Of a stretch of 64,000 nt of DNA, positions 44,771 to 53,896 are shown piece after piece (positions within the stretch are counted from its first letter, which is position 1; every line of letters begins with the position of its first letter). The translations under genes and the position numbers were made by a program. Source of the DNA: Arthrobacter globiformis (lineage in GTDB: Bacteria > Actinomycetota > Actinomycetes > Actinomycetales > Micrococcaceae); NCBI RefSeq assembly GCF_030818015.1, contig NZ_JAUSZX010000001.1, forward strand, positions 310,001 to 374,000, read 5' to 3'. A model generated the notes under the pieces. The model saw only the letters and a list, made by a program, of their open reading frames with translations. It was not told where the DNA came from and did no database searches.

Positions 44771-44999
44771 ATGCGGCCGCCGTCGTGGCCGACCAGGCCT
44801 CGGGCGTGGACGCCCTCGGGATAGTGCTGGGCGGCTCAGGCAACGGCGAGCAGATCTCCGCGAACAAGGTTTCCACCGGTGGTGCGGCGTACTGGTCCGG
44901 TGCCTCCACGAAGGACATGGTTGGATCGGCAAGGACAACCCGTTCGACCTGGAGTTCCACGGCGGTTCGGGTTCCTCGGACCAGGAGATCGCCGACACG
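44771..44999 (+). pseudogene. Remnant of rpiB joined to an fba-like fragment
   Basis: AGGACCACTC and ATG at 44771 look like the intact ribosome site and start of a gene 10 bp after rpe, but that frame stops after 17 codons. One frame over, from 44773, reads VVADQASGVDALGIVLGGSG and NGEQISANKV, the middle of ribose-5-phosphate isomerase B. From about 44896 another frame reads GKDNPFDLEFHGGSGSSDQE, which resembles the late part of class II fructose-bisphosphate aldolase. Two internal deletions best explain this. The rpiB call is firm, the aldolase call tentative. Confidence 0.65.
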
Positions 45000-45768
45000 T
45001 CACCGCACGTAATCCCCGCCAGTGATGTCGATCGTCGCTCCGGTGGTGTGCCGGGAGCGCCCCGACGCCAGGAACGTGATCACCTCGGCGACGTCCTCCG
45101 GCGGCTTGACCTCAACCCAGTGGCAGGCCGCTGAGCATTGGATCGTCGGGGGAGATGTGCGCGGAGATATCCGTCGCCACCCAGCCGGGCGCCACGGCGT
45201 AGGCGAGGATGTTGTCATTGCCGTACCCGCGGGCGATGCCCTTTGTTAGGGCGAGCAGCCCGCCCTTCGCAGCGCCGTAGGCGAGGTGATCGGCGTCGTC
45301 CCCTCGATGGGCCGAGCGGCTGGTGACGTTGACGATGATCCCGCCGCCCCGGGCGGGGAACCCCAGGATCGCCTCGCGGCAGAGGTCGGCAGGGGCCAGC
45401 AGGTTCAGCTCGTAATTCGCCTGCCAGCCCTGCTGCCACGCGCCGTCGGCATCGATTTCAGACGCCAGCCACGCCCCGGCATCGTTGACCAGGACGTCGA
45501 CGCCGCCGCGCCACTCGGCGGCCTCGGCCCATAACCTGCGCCGCTCGGCCGGATCCCGCAGGTGGCCCTGCACCAGCTGCACGCGCTCGCCGAGGCGGTC
45601 CGCTGTTGCCCGGGCGGACTCCTTGTCGTTGCCGTAATGCAGGACCACGTGCGCGCCTTCGCGGTGGAGGGCCACCGCCGTCGCGCGGCCAATGCCGCGC
45701 GAGGCGCCGGTGACCAGAACCGTCTTGCCCGCCAGCATTCCTTCGCCGCTCACGGATGCGCCGCTCAT
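45000..45768 (-). pseudogene. SDR oxidoreductase gene, frameshifted near its 3' end
   Basis: Classical [29 protein letters not shown], and the terminal ITGGDYVR. The frame runs from ATG at 45768 to a TGA at about 45112; the remaining 37 residues (VKPPEDVAEVITFLASG onward) continue in another frame to 45000. One extra base at 45114-45115, where GGTGAG has become GGTTGAG, accounts for it. The ATG overlaps the stop of the upstream SDR. A sequencing error would restore an intact protein of about 255 residues. Confidence 0.75.
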
Positions 45769-46537
45769 GCGACGGCCTGCGCGCCGGTGATTTCGACGAC
45801 CGAGCCGCAGATATACGGCGCCTCGTCCGAGGCGAGGAACGCCACGAGCGCGGCGACTTCGTCGGGCTTGCCGATGCGCCCAAACGGCACGAGCGCATCG
45901 AGGTCGGCCACGGTGCGGCCGCTGCGTGCCAGCCCGATTCGAGCATGGGCGTGTGGACCTCACCGGGCGCGACGGCGTTGACCCGGATGTTGTTTGGTGC
46001 GTAGTCGCGGGCCAGGTTCTTGGTGAACGCGACGAGGGCGGCCTTGGACACGTTGTAGGCCAGGTGGCCCGGAGCCGGGTAGAGGCCCCACTGGGAAGCG
46101 GTGTTCACGACGGCGCCGCCGCCCGCCTCGATCATGTGGGGGAGTGCTGCCCGGAACAGGTGGAACAGCGAGTCAACGTTGACGGCGAAGGACAGGTCCC
46201 AGTCATTTTCGCTCAGGGCAAGCAGGTCGCCGCGCCGGTTGACGCCGGCGTTGTTGACCAGGACGTCGAGCCGGCCCCGTGCGTCGACCATCCGCTGCAC
46301 GGCGGCTTGAGAGGCCTCCGGGTCGAGGAGGTCGAAGACCAACGGCTCCGCGGAAAAGCCCTCGCCAACGAGGATGTCTGCCACCTCCTTGGCCGCTGCC
46401 TCATTGACGTCGCAGATGACCACGTGGGCGCCCTCGGCGGCCAGGCGCCGGCTGATGGCCGAACCGATGCCGCCGCCCGCCCCGGTGACCAGCGCAGTCC
46501 TGCCGTTGGCCGGAAAGTCCCGCCGTCGTTATTTGCC
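45765..46537 (-). pseudogene. SDR oxidoreductase gene lacking a start codon and with a 1-base deletion
   Basis: NGRTALVTGAGGGIGSAISR, VNNAGVNRRGD and YNVSK mark an SDR encoded just after the aldehyde dehydrogenase stop. No ATG, GTG or TTG lies between an in-frame TAA and this motif. After HTPMLESG the reading frame is lost; restoring one G at 45933-45935 gives GRIGKPDEVAALVAFLAS and the end ITGAQAVA overlapping the next start. With the neighbour it forms a decayed or mis-sequenced SDR pair at the tail of the hydroxyproline operon. Confidence 0.72.
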
Positions 46538-48025
46538 TTAGTCCTCCAGGGAAAAGATGGTGCGGTGCCAGGCCTTGGCCTTTTCCCCGGTGAGGTCGTA
46601 CATGACGTGTTTGACCACGGTGTATTCGTCGAAGGAGTAGGTGGACATGTCCTTGCCGAAGCCGGACTGCTTCATACCGCCGTGGGGCATTTCGCTGATG
46701 ATCGGGATGTGGTCGTTGACCCAGACTGCTCCTGCGCGGATTTCGCGGGTGGCACGCAGGGCGCGGTAGACGTCCTTGGTCCAGGCGGAGGCGGCAAGGC
46801 CGTAGGGGGTGTCGTTGGCGAGTTGGATGGCCTCGTCGTCGGTGTCGTACGGGGTGACGGCCAGCACGGGGCCGAAGACTTCGTCGCGGAAGATTTCGCT
46901 GTCCGGGGTGGCATCGGCGACGAGGGTGGGCCGGTAGTAGGAGCCGTTGGCCAGCTCACTGTCTTGCTGGGTGTTAGGCATTCCGCCGCCGATGACGCGG
47001 GCGTAGCCGCGGGCGCGGTCAACCATCTCGGCGACCTTGTCGCGGTGGGCCTGGGAGACGAGCGGGCCGAGGTCGGTGGCGGGGTCGGAGGTGGGGCCGA
47101 GCTTGATCGTGGCGTAGAGGTCCGCGACGCCGGCGATGAAGTCCTCGTACAAGGAACGGTGCACGATGGCCCGGGTGGCTGCTGTGCAGTCCTGGCCGGT
47201 GTTGATCAGGCTGCCGGCGACGGCGCCATGGATCGCGGCCTCAAGGTCGGCGTCGTCGAACACCACGAACGGTGCCTTGCCGCCGAGTTCCAGGTGGACG
47301 CGTTTGGCGGTGGTGGCGGCGGCGTCCAGGACGGTGCGGCCCACGCCGGTGGAGCCGGTGAAGGAGAGCATGTCCACGTCCGGGTGGCGCAGCAATTCCG
47401 CGCCGACGGTGGAGCCGCGGCCAGTGATGACGTTGATGACGCCATCCGGGACGCCGGCTTCGGTGGCGACCTGGGCGAACAGCAGCGTGGTGAGCGGGGT
47501 GATCTCGGCGGGTTTGAGCACGATGGTGTTGCCGGCGGCGATGGCGGGCAGGATCTTCCAGGCGGCCATCTGCAGCGGGTAGTTCCACGGCGAGATGGAG
47601 CCGATGACGCCGATCGCTTCGCGACGGATGGAGGAGGTGTGGTCCGCGGAGTATTCGCCGGTGGCTTTGCCTTCGAGGTTGCGGGCGGCTCCGGCGAAGA
47701 AGGCGATGTTGTCGATGGTGCCCGGGACATCGAATTCGCGAGTGAGGCGGATGGGTTTGCCGGCCTGGCGGGATTCCAGTTGGGCGAATTCCTCGGCGCG
47801 CTCTTCCATGAGCGTGGCGAACCGGGTGAGGACGGCCGAGCGTTCGGCCGGGGTAGCCCGGGACCAGGCCGGGAACGCGTCCCGCGCGGCCTGGACCGCG
47901 AGCTTGACCTCGTCGCTGCCGGCAACGCTGATGGTGGCGACGGTGGTTCCGTTGGACGGGTCGATGACGTCCGCGGTTTCCCCGGTGGTGCCCTCGAGGA
48001 TCTTGCCGTTAATGAACTGGCTCAC
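46538..48025 (-). CDS. Aldehyde dehydrogenase, probable 2,5-dioxovalerate dehydrogenase
   Basis: 495 residues. SPWNYPLQMAAWKI, SFTGSTGVGR, general base Glu246 in LELGG and nucleophile Cys280 in NTGQDCTAA. By sequence it resembles gamma-aminobutyraldehyde dehydrogenases, but the operon places it after the pyrroline-hydroxycarboxylate deaminase, whose product is alpha-ketoglutarate semialdehyde. It is not closely related to the KGSADH at 2749-4269. The alternative is an aminobutyraldehyde-type substrate. Confidence 0.82.
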   Translation of the reverse strand: MSQFINGKILEGTTGETADVIDPSNGTTVATISVAGSDEVKLAVQAARDAFPAWSRATPAERSAVLTRFATLMEERAEEFAQLESRQAGKPIRLTREFDVPGTIDNIAFFAGAARNLEGKATGEYSADHTSSIRREAIGVIGSISPWNYPLQMAAWKILPAIAAGNTIVLKPAEITPLTTLLFAQVATEAGVPDGVINVITGRGSTVGAELLRHPDVDMLSFTGSTGVGRTVLDAAATTAKRVHLELGGKAPFVVFDDADLEAAIHGAVAGSLINTGQDCTAATRAIVHRSLYEDFIAGVADLYATIKLGPTSDPATDLGPLVSQAHRDKVAEMVDRARGYARVIGGGMPNTQQDSELANGSYYRPTLVADATPDSEIFRDEVFGPVLAVTPYDTDDEAIQLANDTPYGLAASAWTKDVYRALRATREIRAGAVWVNDHIPIISEMPHGGMKQSGFGKDMSTYSFDEYTVVKHVMYDLTGEKAKAWHRTIFSLED

Positions 48026-48059
48026 AACTCCTGCTTTCAGTCGTTCGAAAAGTGTTTGC

Positions 48060-49136
48060 TTAGGCGCCGGGTGCCCAGATGTCGCCCACGGTGTACCCGG
48101 TGGGGAAGGGGTCGGTGGGGTCCAGGATCCACTGGCTGTGTCCTGTCACCCAGCCCCGCCCGGTGACGGTGGGGAGGACCGCGGCCCGGCTGCCGACCGT
48201 CGTCGTGCCCGTGAGGCGGCCGATGAAATCGCTGCCGATAATGCTGTGGTGGGAGAAGTCTTCCCCGATGGCGAGCTGGCCGCGGGCGTGCAGCGCGGCC
48301 ATGCGGGCGCTGGTGCCGGTGCCGCAGGGGGATCGGTCCAGCGCACCGGTCCAGGTGGACGGGTCGGACGGGACGAGCTTGCCATTGGACAGCACCACGG
48401 TGTTGCGGTCCTGCCGGCCCGGCACCCTGTCCCCGGTGTGCAGCATGATCAGGTTGACGCCGCTGATGAGCGGGTTGTCCGGGTGGCTGACGCTGATCTG
48501 CTCCAGCGCGGCCATCTTGATGAGCGCTCCGGCGCGGGCCAGGTCCTTGCCGTTGTCCGGGTGCAGTTCCAGCCCGATGTCGGACGCCTTGGCCTGGGCA
48601 AAGAACTGGCCGCCGAACACGACGTCGACGGGAACCGTGCCCAGTTCCGGGACCTCGAGCGGGAAGTCAAGTTCGACGACGAACGCCGGGACGTTCACGA
48701 CGGTCACCGAGAGGACCTTGCCTTCGTGCACCTTGGCCACCGCCTGGACAGTGCCCACAGCGGTGTCGATGGTGACGACCGTTTCCGGGCCCCGGGCGGA
48801 GACGATGCCGGCCTCCAGCACCGCTGTGACGGCGCAGATGGTGTTGGATCCTGACATGGGGGTGAACCCGCCCTGTTCCAGGACGACGATGCCGAAGTCG
48901 GAGCCTTCGTTCACTGCAGGCAGGATGATCACCGAGCACAGTCCCGGGTAGCCGCGCGGCTCGTGGAGCATGAGCCGGCGCAGCCAGTCCAGGTGTTCCT
49001 TGCAGTACTGCAGGCGCTCCACCATCGTGTCGCCACGGACGAGCCCGGCGGCGGAGGTCAGGATCCGTCCGGGCTCGCCCTCTGCGTGCACCTCGATGGC
49101 GTCGAGGGCGAGTCTGCTGGTGGAGCGAGGGCTCAT
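48060..49136 (-). CDS. 4-hydroxyproline 2-epimerase, proline racemase family
   Basis: 358 residues. The first catalytic position is Ser95 (PMSGSNT) instead of the Cys of MCGHGT; the second is Cys271 (DRSPCGTGT). Cys at the second site argues against trans-3-hydroxyproline dehydratase, which has Thr there; as I recall, Ser/Cys members are 4-hydroxyproline epimerases. It overlaps the deaminase gene by 4 bp. Converts trans-4-hydroxy-L-proline to cis-4-hydroxy-D-proline. Confidence 0.85.
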   Translation of the reverse strand: MSPRSTSRLALDAIEVHAEGEPGRILTSAAGLVRGDTMVERLQYCKEHLDWLRRLMLHEPRGYPGLCSVIILPAVNEGSDFGIVVLEQGGFTPMSGSNTICAVTAVLEAGIVSARGPETVVTIDTAVGTVQAVAKVHEGKVLSVTVVNVPAFVVELDFPLEVPELGTVPVDVVFGGQFFAQAKASDIGLELHPDNGKDLARAGALIKMAALEQISVSHPDNPLISGVNLIMLHTGDRVPGRQDRNTVVLSNGKLVPSDPSTWTGALDRSPCGTGTSARMAALHARGQLAIGEDFSHHSIIGSDFIGRLTGTTTVGSRAAVLPTVTGRGWVTGHSQWILDPTDPFPTGYTVGDIWAPGA

Positions 49137-50047
49137 GCTGTCACTGCCGGGATGACGCCCGCATTCTGCAGGATCGCGGCGAAGCGCTCACGTTCCTTGG
49201 CGGGGAGGGGCAGGATGGGCAGGCGGGCGGGACCCACCGGGTGGCCGATGAGTTCCAGGCCGGCCTTGATGCCCGCGACATAATTGACCGACTCGAGAAA
49301 GTCGCTGATGGCCCAGAGGTGCTTCCACAGTTCGCGGGCGCGGTCCAGGTCCTTCTGCTCGGCGAGGGCTTCCCAGAATTCCACGGCGAGTTCGGGAACC
49401 ACGCCGGCGGTTCCCCAGACGGAGGCTTCGGCGCCACTGGCGATGCCGAAGAATGTCAGCGTGTCCCAGCCGTTGAAGGCCTTGATGCTGTCGGTGTGGT
49501 GGGCCAGCAGTTCTGCCAGCCCCACGGCGTCGTCGGAGGTGTTCTTGATGTAGTCAACGCCATCGATGTGGCCCAGTTCGGCGAGTTCGGCAGCGGTGAG
49601 TCGGATGCCGGTGGCGCCGGGGACGTTGTAGTAGACGATCGGCAGGGTGATGGAGCCGGCGACGGCGGACAGGAACGCCCTGAGGGTGGTGAAGTCCAGG
49701 GGATCGTAGAACGGCGGGACCAGCATGATGGCGTCGGCGCCGACGGTCTCGGCGTGCTGGGCGAGGTCGATGGCGGCCTGAGTGGAGAGTGCGCCTATGC
49801 CTGCGATGACGGGGATGCGGCCGTCGGCGCCCTTGACGTAGAGCTCGATCACGCGGCGGTATTCGTCGGCGGAGAGGGTGGTGAATTCGCCGGTGGTGCC
49901 GGTGGGCACGATGCCGTGGATGCCGGCCGAAACCAGGCGCTCCACCTGGTGCTGCAGCGCAGCTTCGTCGATGGCCCGGCCGTCCTCCGTGAACGGGGTG
50001 GTGACTGCTGCGAGGATGCCGCGGAGGTCCTTCTTGGTGCGTGACAT
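49133..50047 (-). CDS. 1-pyrroline-4-hydroxy-2-carboxylate deaminase (DHDPS family)
   Basis: 304 residues, DapA-fold class I lyase. GTTGEFTTLS, the catalytic Tyr140 in YYNVPGATG and Schiff-base Lys168 in DYIKNTSDD are in place. In hydroxyproline loci this family member deaminates the pyrroline intermediate to alpha-ketoglutarate semialdehyde. It is 27 bp after the flavin enzyme and coupled to the epimerase. The true lysine-pathway enzyme would not be found in such an operon. Confidence 0.85.
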   Translation of the reverse strand: MSRTKKDLRGILAAVTTPFTEDGRAIDEAALQHQVERLVSAGIHGIVPTGTTGEFTTLSADEYRRVIELYVKGADGRIPVIAGIGALSTQAAIDLAQHAETVGADAIMLVPPFYDPLDFTTLRAFLSAVAGSITLPIVYYNVPGATGIRLTAAELAELGHIDGVDYIKNTSDDAVGLAELLAHHTDSIKAFNGWDTLTFFGIASGAEASVWGTAGVVPELAVEFWEALAEQKDLDRARELWKHLWAISDFLESVNYVAGIKAGLELIGHPVGPARLPILPLPAKERERFAAILQNAGVIPAVTA

Positions 50048-50074
50048 GTTGTAAGTCCTTTCGTAGGTGAAGTC

Positions 50075-51325
50075 TTAGCCCGCGTGGTTGCGGGGCAGGA
50101 AGCGTGCTGAGGTGAAGGGCAGCAGGGCCGGGCTCTTCCTGCCCTTCAGGATGAGTTTGGTCAGGGCTGCGGCGCTTCCGGGGGCGAGGGTTACGCCGAG
50201 CATGCCGTGGCCGGTGGAAACAAACGTGTTGCTGAGGCTGCCCAGGGCGCCGATGACCGGCATGCCGTCCGGGGTCATGGGTCGGATGCCGGCCCGTGGG
50301 GTGACGGGTTCGGTGGGCGGTTCCCAGCCCTTGAAGTAGGTGCGCGGTGCCCGCAGGATGGCGTCGATCCGGACCTGGTTGATCTTCTCGTCCAGGCCGC
50401 CGAACTCCATGGTTCCGGCCAGGCGCAGCCGGGCGTTGAACGGGGTCACGGCCACCTTGGCGTCGGAGAGGTTCACCGCGCCCTTCAGCCCATAGGCGGG
50501 GACTTCGAGGCTGTAGCCCTTGCCCGGCCGTACCGGAATGGGTGCCTTGAACAATTTGGAGAGTGGTCCGGTCCAGGCGCCTGCAGCGAGAACGAACCGG
50601 TCGCCGTCGAACTTTTGCTCACCGCTGTGCACGGCGGTGACGGTGCTGCCGTTGAACGTGACCCGGTCGATGGGGGAGTTTTCGATGATCTGCACGCCCA
50701 TCTCCACGAGCCGCTTGTGCAGCGCCGTGACCATGGCGCCGGGATCGACGTGCCGTTCCTGCGGGAAGTAGATGCCGCCGTAGACGGCGTCGGTGAGCAG
50801 CGGTTCGTGGGTCCGGACGGCGTCGCCCACCAGGACCTGCGGGTCCAGGTCGAAGGACTTGGGCAGGTCCAGGTTGTCCAGGTGGTGCTCGAGGTTTTCC
50901 TTCTGCGTGAAGGCCATGAGCAGGCCCTCGCTGTGCATTTCGAAGTCCATGCCGTCGGCACGGTACTCGTCGAAGGTCTCGATGGTGTGCTGCGCCAGGC
51001 GCAGGTGCCCTTCGAAGCCGGCCCGCTGGTCCTGGAAGTTGGACCGGCGCCACATGTTGAACATGAACTTCAGGAAGTCGGGCTGTACGGACGGGCGGAT
51101 GTAGAGCGGGCTGTCCGGGCGCAGCATCCATTTCAGGGACTGAAGAACGACGCCGGGTCCTGGCACGGGTGCCGCCTCCGCCGGCACGATCCAGCCGGCA
51201 TTGACCTCGGAGGCGCCCAGGCCGGTGGCCCGGGCATCGATGACGGTGACGTTCTCGCCCTCCCGAGCAAGGTGGTAGGCCTGCGTGAGGCCGATAACGC
51301 CGCCGCCAATTACAACGGTGTGCAC
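50075..51325 (-). CDS. FAD-dependent D-hydroxyproline dehydrogenase (DadA-like)
   Basis: 416 residues, DAO-family flavoprotein. N-terminal dinucleotide motif VVIGGGVIGLTQAYHLAREG with the Asp of beta-2 (VIDARATG), and the C-terminal GHGMLGVTLAPGSA that holds the flavin. Oxidises cis-4-hydroxy-D-proline to the pyrroline, passing electrons to the respiratory chain or oxygen. A single-chain type, unlike the multi-subunit HypO complexes. Confidence 0.85.
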   Translation of the reverse strand: MHTVVIGGGVIGLTQAYHLAREGENVTVIDARATGLGASEVNAGWIVPAEAAPVPGPGVVLQSLKWMLRPDSPLYIRPSVQPDFLKFMFNMWRRSNFQDQRAGFEGHLRLAQHTIETFDEYRADGMDFEMHSEGLLMAFTQKENLEHHLDNLDLPKSFDLDPQVLVGDAVRTHEPLLTDAVYGGIYFPQERHVDPGAMVTALHKRLVEMGVQIIENSPIDRVTFNGSTVTAVHSGEQKFDGDRFVLAAGAWTGPLSKLFKAPIPVRPGKGYSLEVPAYGLKGAVNLSDAKVAVTPFNARLRLAGTMEFGGLDEKINQVRIDAILRAPRTYFKGWEPPTEPVTPRAGIRPMTPDGMPVIGALGSLSNTFVSTGHGMLGVTLAPGSAAALTKLILKGRKSPALLPFTSARFLPRNHAG

Positions 51326-51364
51326 TGTGTTTCCTTTCTTGGTCCGCTTTTTAACCCGGCCGGG

Positions 51365-52231
51365 CTAGAAACGGACGGCGTCCACGAACTTCTTGAGGTC
51401 TTCGTTGTCGCAGTTGTCGAATGCGGCTTCCGGAGTGGCGTTGACCGCGATTTCACCGTTGTGGAAGAACACCACGCGGTCGGCTGCCTTGGAGGCAAAG
51501 GCCATGTCATGGGTGACGAGGGCAACGGCGATGCCGTCTTCCTCCTTCAGGCGGCGCAGAACGTCCAGGACCTCGGCTGCCACGGGCGGGTCAAGGGCGG
51601 AGGTGATCTCGTCGCAGAGCAGGAGCTTGGGCTTCATCATCAGGGCCCGGGCGATGGCGACGCGCTGCCGTTCACCGCCGGAGAGCTGGGTGGGCTTGCT
51701 GAGGATGTGGTGCGCCATGCCCACCTCGGCCAGCGCTGCCTCGGCGCGGTCCCGAGTTTCCTTTGCTCCGGCGCCCCGGACTTTGCGGGGTGCCAAGACC
51801 AGGTTGTCCAGCACGTTCATGTGCGGCCACAGGGTGTAGGTCTGGAAGACCATGCCAACTTCGGAGCGGACGCTGTCCCATTCCTTGGTGCGCTGCTGTT
51901 CGGTGAATACGGTCTGGCCGTCGACGATTATCTGGCCTTCGTCGGGGTCGGTGAGTCCGGCCAGGGCCCGCAGCAGGGTGGACTTACCGGAGCCGCTCTT
52001 GCCGATGATGACGGTGATGTCGCCCTTGTTCATCTGGAAGTCGACGTTTTTGAGGATCTGCCGGGGACCGAAGCTCTTCTGGAGGCCGCGGGCCTCCACC
52101 AGGACCTGCCCGCTGCCGGCGCGGCCCGGGATGTGCTCCAGAGTTGTCACCTGGGTGCCCTTCTGTTCGCTTCCATCATTGTCCTTCTGCTGGCGGGTGG
52201 AAAGCTGAGCGCCGGGTGCCGAGTGGCTCAT
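51365..52231 (-). CDS. Amino-acid ABC transporter ATP-binding protein (GlnQ type)
   Basis: 288 residues. Walker A GKSGSGKST, signature LSGGE, Walker B LLLCDEITSALD, switch His in VTHDMAF. The first ~40 residues are polar and poorly conserved; the ATG at 52231 overlaps the permease stop (ATGA), but an internal GTG 27 codons later, with GAAGGG upstream, could give a shorter form of normal length. Energises hydroxyproline uptake. Confidence 0.9.
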   Translation of the reverse strand: MSHSAPGAQLSTRQQKDNDGSEQKGTQVTTLEHIPGRAGSGQVLVEARGLQKSFGPRQILKNVDFQMNKGDITVIIGKSGSGKSTLLRALAGLTDPDEGQIIVDGQTVFTEQQRTKEWDSVRSEVGMVFQTYTLWPHMNVLDNLVLAPRKVRGAGAKETRDRAEAALAEVGMAHHILSKPTQLSGGERQRVAIARALMMKPKLLLCDEITSALDPPVAAEVLDVLRRLKEEDGIAVALVTHDMAFASKAADRVVFFHNGEIAVNATPEAAFDNCDNEDLKKFVDAVRF

Positions 52232-52995
52232 GCCGGCACCGCCGTCCGTGAGTCTGCCGTCCGTGTATCAGGCGTCCGTGAGCCAGGCATCATGCGGGCG
52301 ACGAGTTTCCGGGGCGGAGGGGCGCCCATGCCGGAGCTGTTTTGCATCCGGCGTTCCAGTGCGCTGGTCGCCAGGGATACGGGGAAGGCGATCGCGAAGT
52401 AGACGATGGCGGCCAGCGTGAAGACTTCCAGGGACCGGTACGTCTGGGAGGAGATGGTGTTCGAGATGAACATCAGGTCCGCGACGGCGATGGTGGAAAC
52501 CAGGGCTGTGTCCTTGAACAGTGAGATGTTCAGGGACAGGATCACCGGCAGCTGCTGGCGCAGGGCCTGCGGAACGATGATGTAGCGAAGCTGCTGGAAG
52601 CGGCTCAGCTGCAGCATCCGCCCGGCTTCGACCTGTTCCACGGGCACGGACTGGAATCCGCTGCGGTAGGCCTCGGCCATGAAGGCCGTGAGGTTGGCCG
52701 TCAGCGCGATGACTGCCGAGACCTCACCGGGAAGGGTAACCCCGGTCAGGGCCGGCATGGCGTAGAAGATCCAGAACAGCTGGACCAGCAGTGGCGTGCA
52801 GCGGAATACCTCGATGTACGCCTGGGCGGCCCACCGGATGACCTCGATGTTGGACATGCGTCCTACGGCCACGGGGACGGCTAGGACCATGCTGATGGCA
52901 ATGGTGATGAGCGTGATCTGGACGGTGATTCCCAGGCCCTGCATCATTGCAGGCAATGCCCGGGCAACCACGTCCCAGTCGAAGTTGTAGTTCAT
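52228..52995 (-). CDS. Amino-acid ABC transporter permease
   Basis: 255 residues, HisMQ-type permease with five to six spans and the conserved loop EAYRSGFQSVPVEQVEAGRM. The tail after residue 235 is a polar run of T-R-T-A-D-S units outside the usual domain. One permease only, so a homodimeric channel is expected. Second gene of the hydroxyproline operon. Confidence 0.92.
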   Translation of the reverse strand: MNYNFDWDVVARALPAMMQGLGITVQITLITIAISMVLAVPVAVGRMSNIEVIRWAAQAYIEVFRCTPLLVQLFWIFYAMPALTGVTLPGEVSAVIALTANLTAFMAEAYRSGFQSVPVEQVEAGRMLQLSRFQQLRYIIVPQALRQQLPVILSLNISLFKDTALVSTIAVADLMFISNTISSQTYRSLEVFTLAAIVYFAIAFPVSLATSALERRMQNSSGMGAPPPRKLVARMMPGSRTPDTRTADSRTAVPA

Positions 52996-53047
52996 GATGT
53001 CTTGGCTCCTTGCCGGGTGACTTCTTGCCAGATCATTTCCAGGCAGG

Positions 53048-53896
53048 TCACTTCTTCTGGAGATCGCCGAGGTTGTCCACCTCGAAGTAGTTGACCTTGG
53101 CGTAGGCCTGGGCGAGCTTGCCGCTCTTCTGTGCGCGCTCGATGGCGATGTTCACGATCTGCATCGAACGGGCGTCGACGCCGGCGGGTACACCGTAGGC
53201 AGCGGTGCCCGAGTAGATCGCCGGATCAGGGACGACGATCTTCAGCGTCTTGTCTGCCTGGGCCTGGGATTCAGCGGTGGGCAGGTCGGTGAATTCGGCG
53301 ACGGCCCGGCCGGCCTGGATGGCGGAGATGGCGTTCGAGTAGGAATCCATGGGCATGATCTTGGACGTCAGGCCTTTCAGCGTGGCTTCCGGGGCTGCGC
53401 CCTGGGCGGTTGCGATCTGGCCGCCGCTCTGGATGATCTGGTCAGAGGTGGTATGCGGGGAGTTGGCCTTCACCACGAACACGCCGGGGTATTCGTAGAC
53501 GGGGTTCGTGAAGGAGATCGCCAGTGACCGCTCCACGGTGTAGTCCAGGTTAGCTGCGAAGTCGTAGCGGTTGGCCTGCAGGCCGGCCACGATGTTCTTC
53601 CACTCCGCGGCCACCGGCACCAGCTTCACGCCGAGCTGCTTGGCCAGTTCCTCCAGCGGAATAAGGTTGGGGCCGCCCAGCGTGCCGTCGGCCTGCTGGA
53701 CAGTCATGGGCGGAGCGATTGCGACACCGACGCGGAGCTCGCCGCGCTTCTTGATTTCCTCGATGAACGTGCCCTGCGCGGAGCCGGTAGAAGCGGCGGC
53801 GCTGTTGCCACGGAAGCCGCTGCCGAAGAAGCCTGCGGCTGCGGACAGTACCGCGATGGCGAGGACAGCAAGGACGATCTTGCTTGTTTTGGTCAT
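53048..53896 (-). CDS. Amino-acid ABC transporter substrate-binding protein
   Basis: 282 residues, SBP family 3. Signal/anchor IVLAVLAIAVLSAAAGFFGSG with no lipobox cysteine, so it is either cleaved after an Ala-rich stretch or stays anchored. Family segments: KKRGELRVGVAIAPP, AGLQANRYDFAANLDYTVER and AAYGVPAG. As first gene behind the operator at 54056 it leads the whole hydroxyproline operon; its ligand is probably 4-hydroxyproline or proline betaine-like. Confidence 0.88.
   Translation of the reverse strand: MTKTSKIVLAVLAIAVLSAAAGFFGSGFRGNSAAASTGSAQGTFIEEIKKRGELRVGVAIAPPMTVQQADGTLGGPNLIPLEELAKQLGVKLVPVAAEWKNIVAGLQANRYDFAANLDYTVERSLAISFTNPVYEYPGVFVVKANSPHTTSDQIIQSGGQIATAQGAAPEATLKGLTSKIMPMDSYSNAISAIQAGRAVAEFTDLPTAESQAQADKTLKIVVPDPAIYSGTAAYGVPAGVDARSMQIVNIAIERAQKSGKLAQAYAKVNYFEVDNLGDLQKK

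Noticed and set aside
45926..48166. 746-codon open frame antisense to the aldehyde dehydrogenase
   Set aside because: High GC removes stops from the opposite strand; the product is a Gly/Val/Asp-rich low-complexity chain with no domain, while the other strand encodes a textbook enzyme.
50207..52402. 731-codon open frame antisense to the flavin dehydrogenase and ATPase genes
   Set aside because: Same GC-driven shadow effect; it covers two well-supported genes on the other strand.
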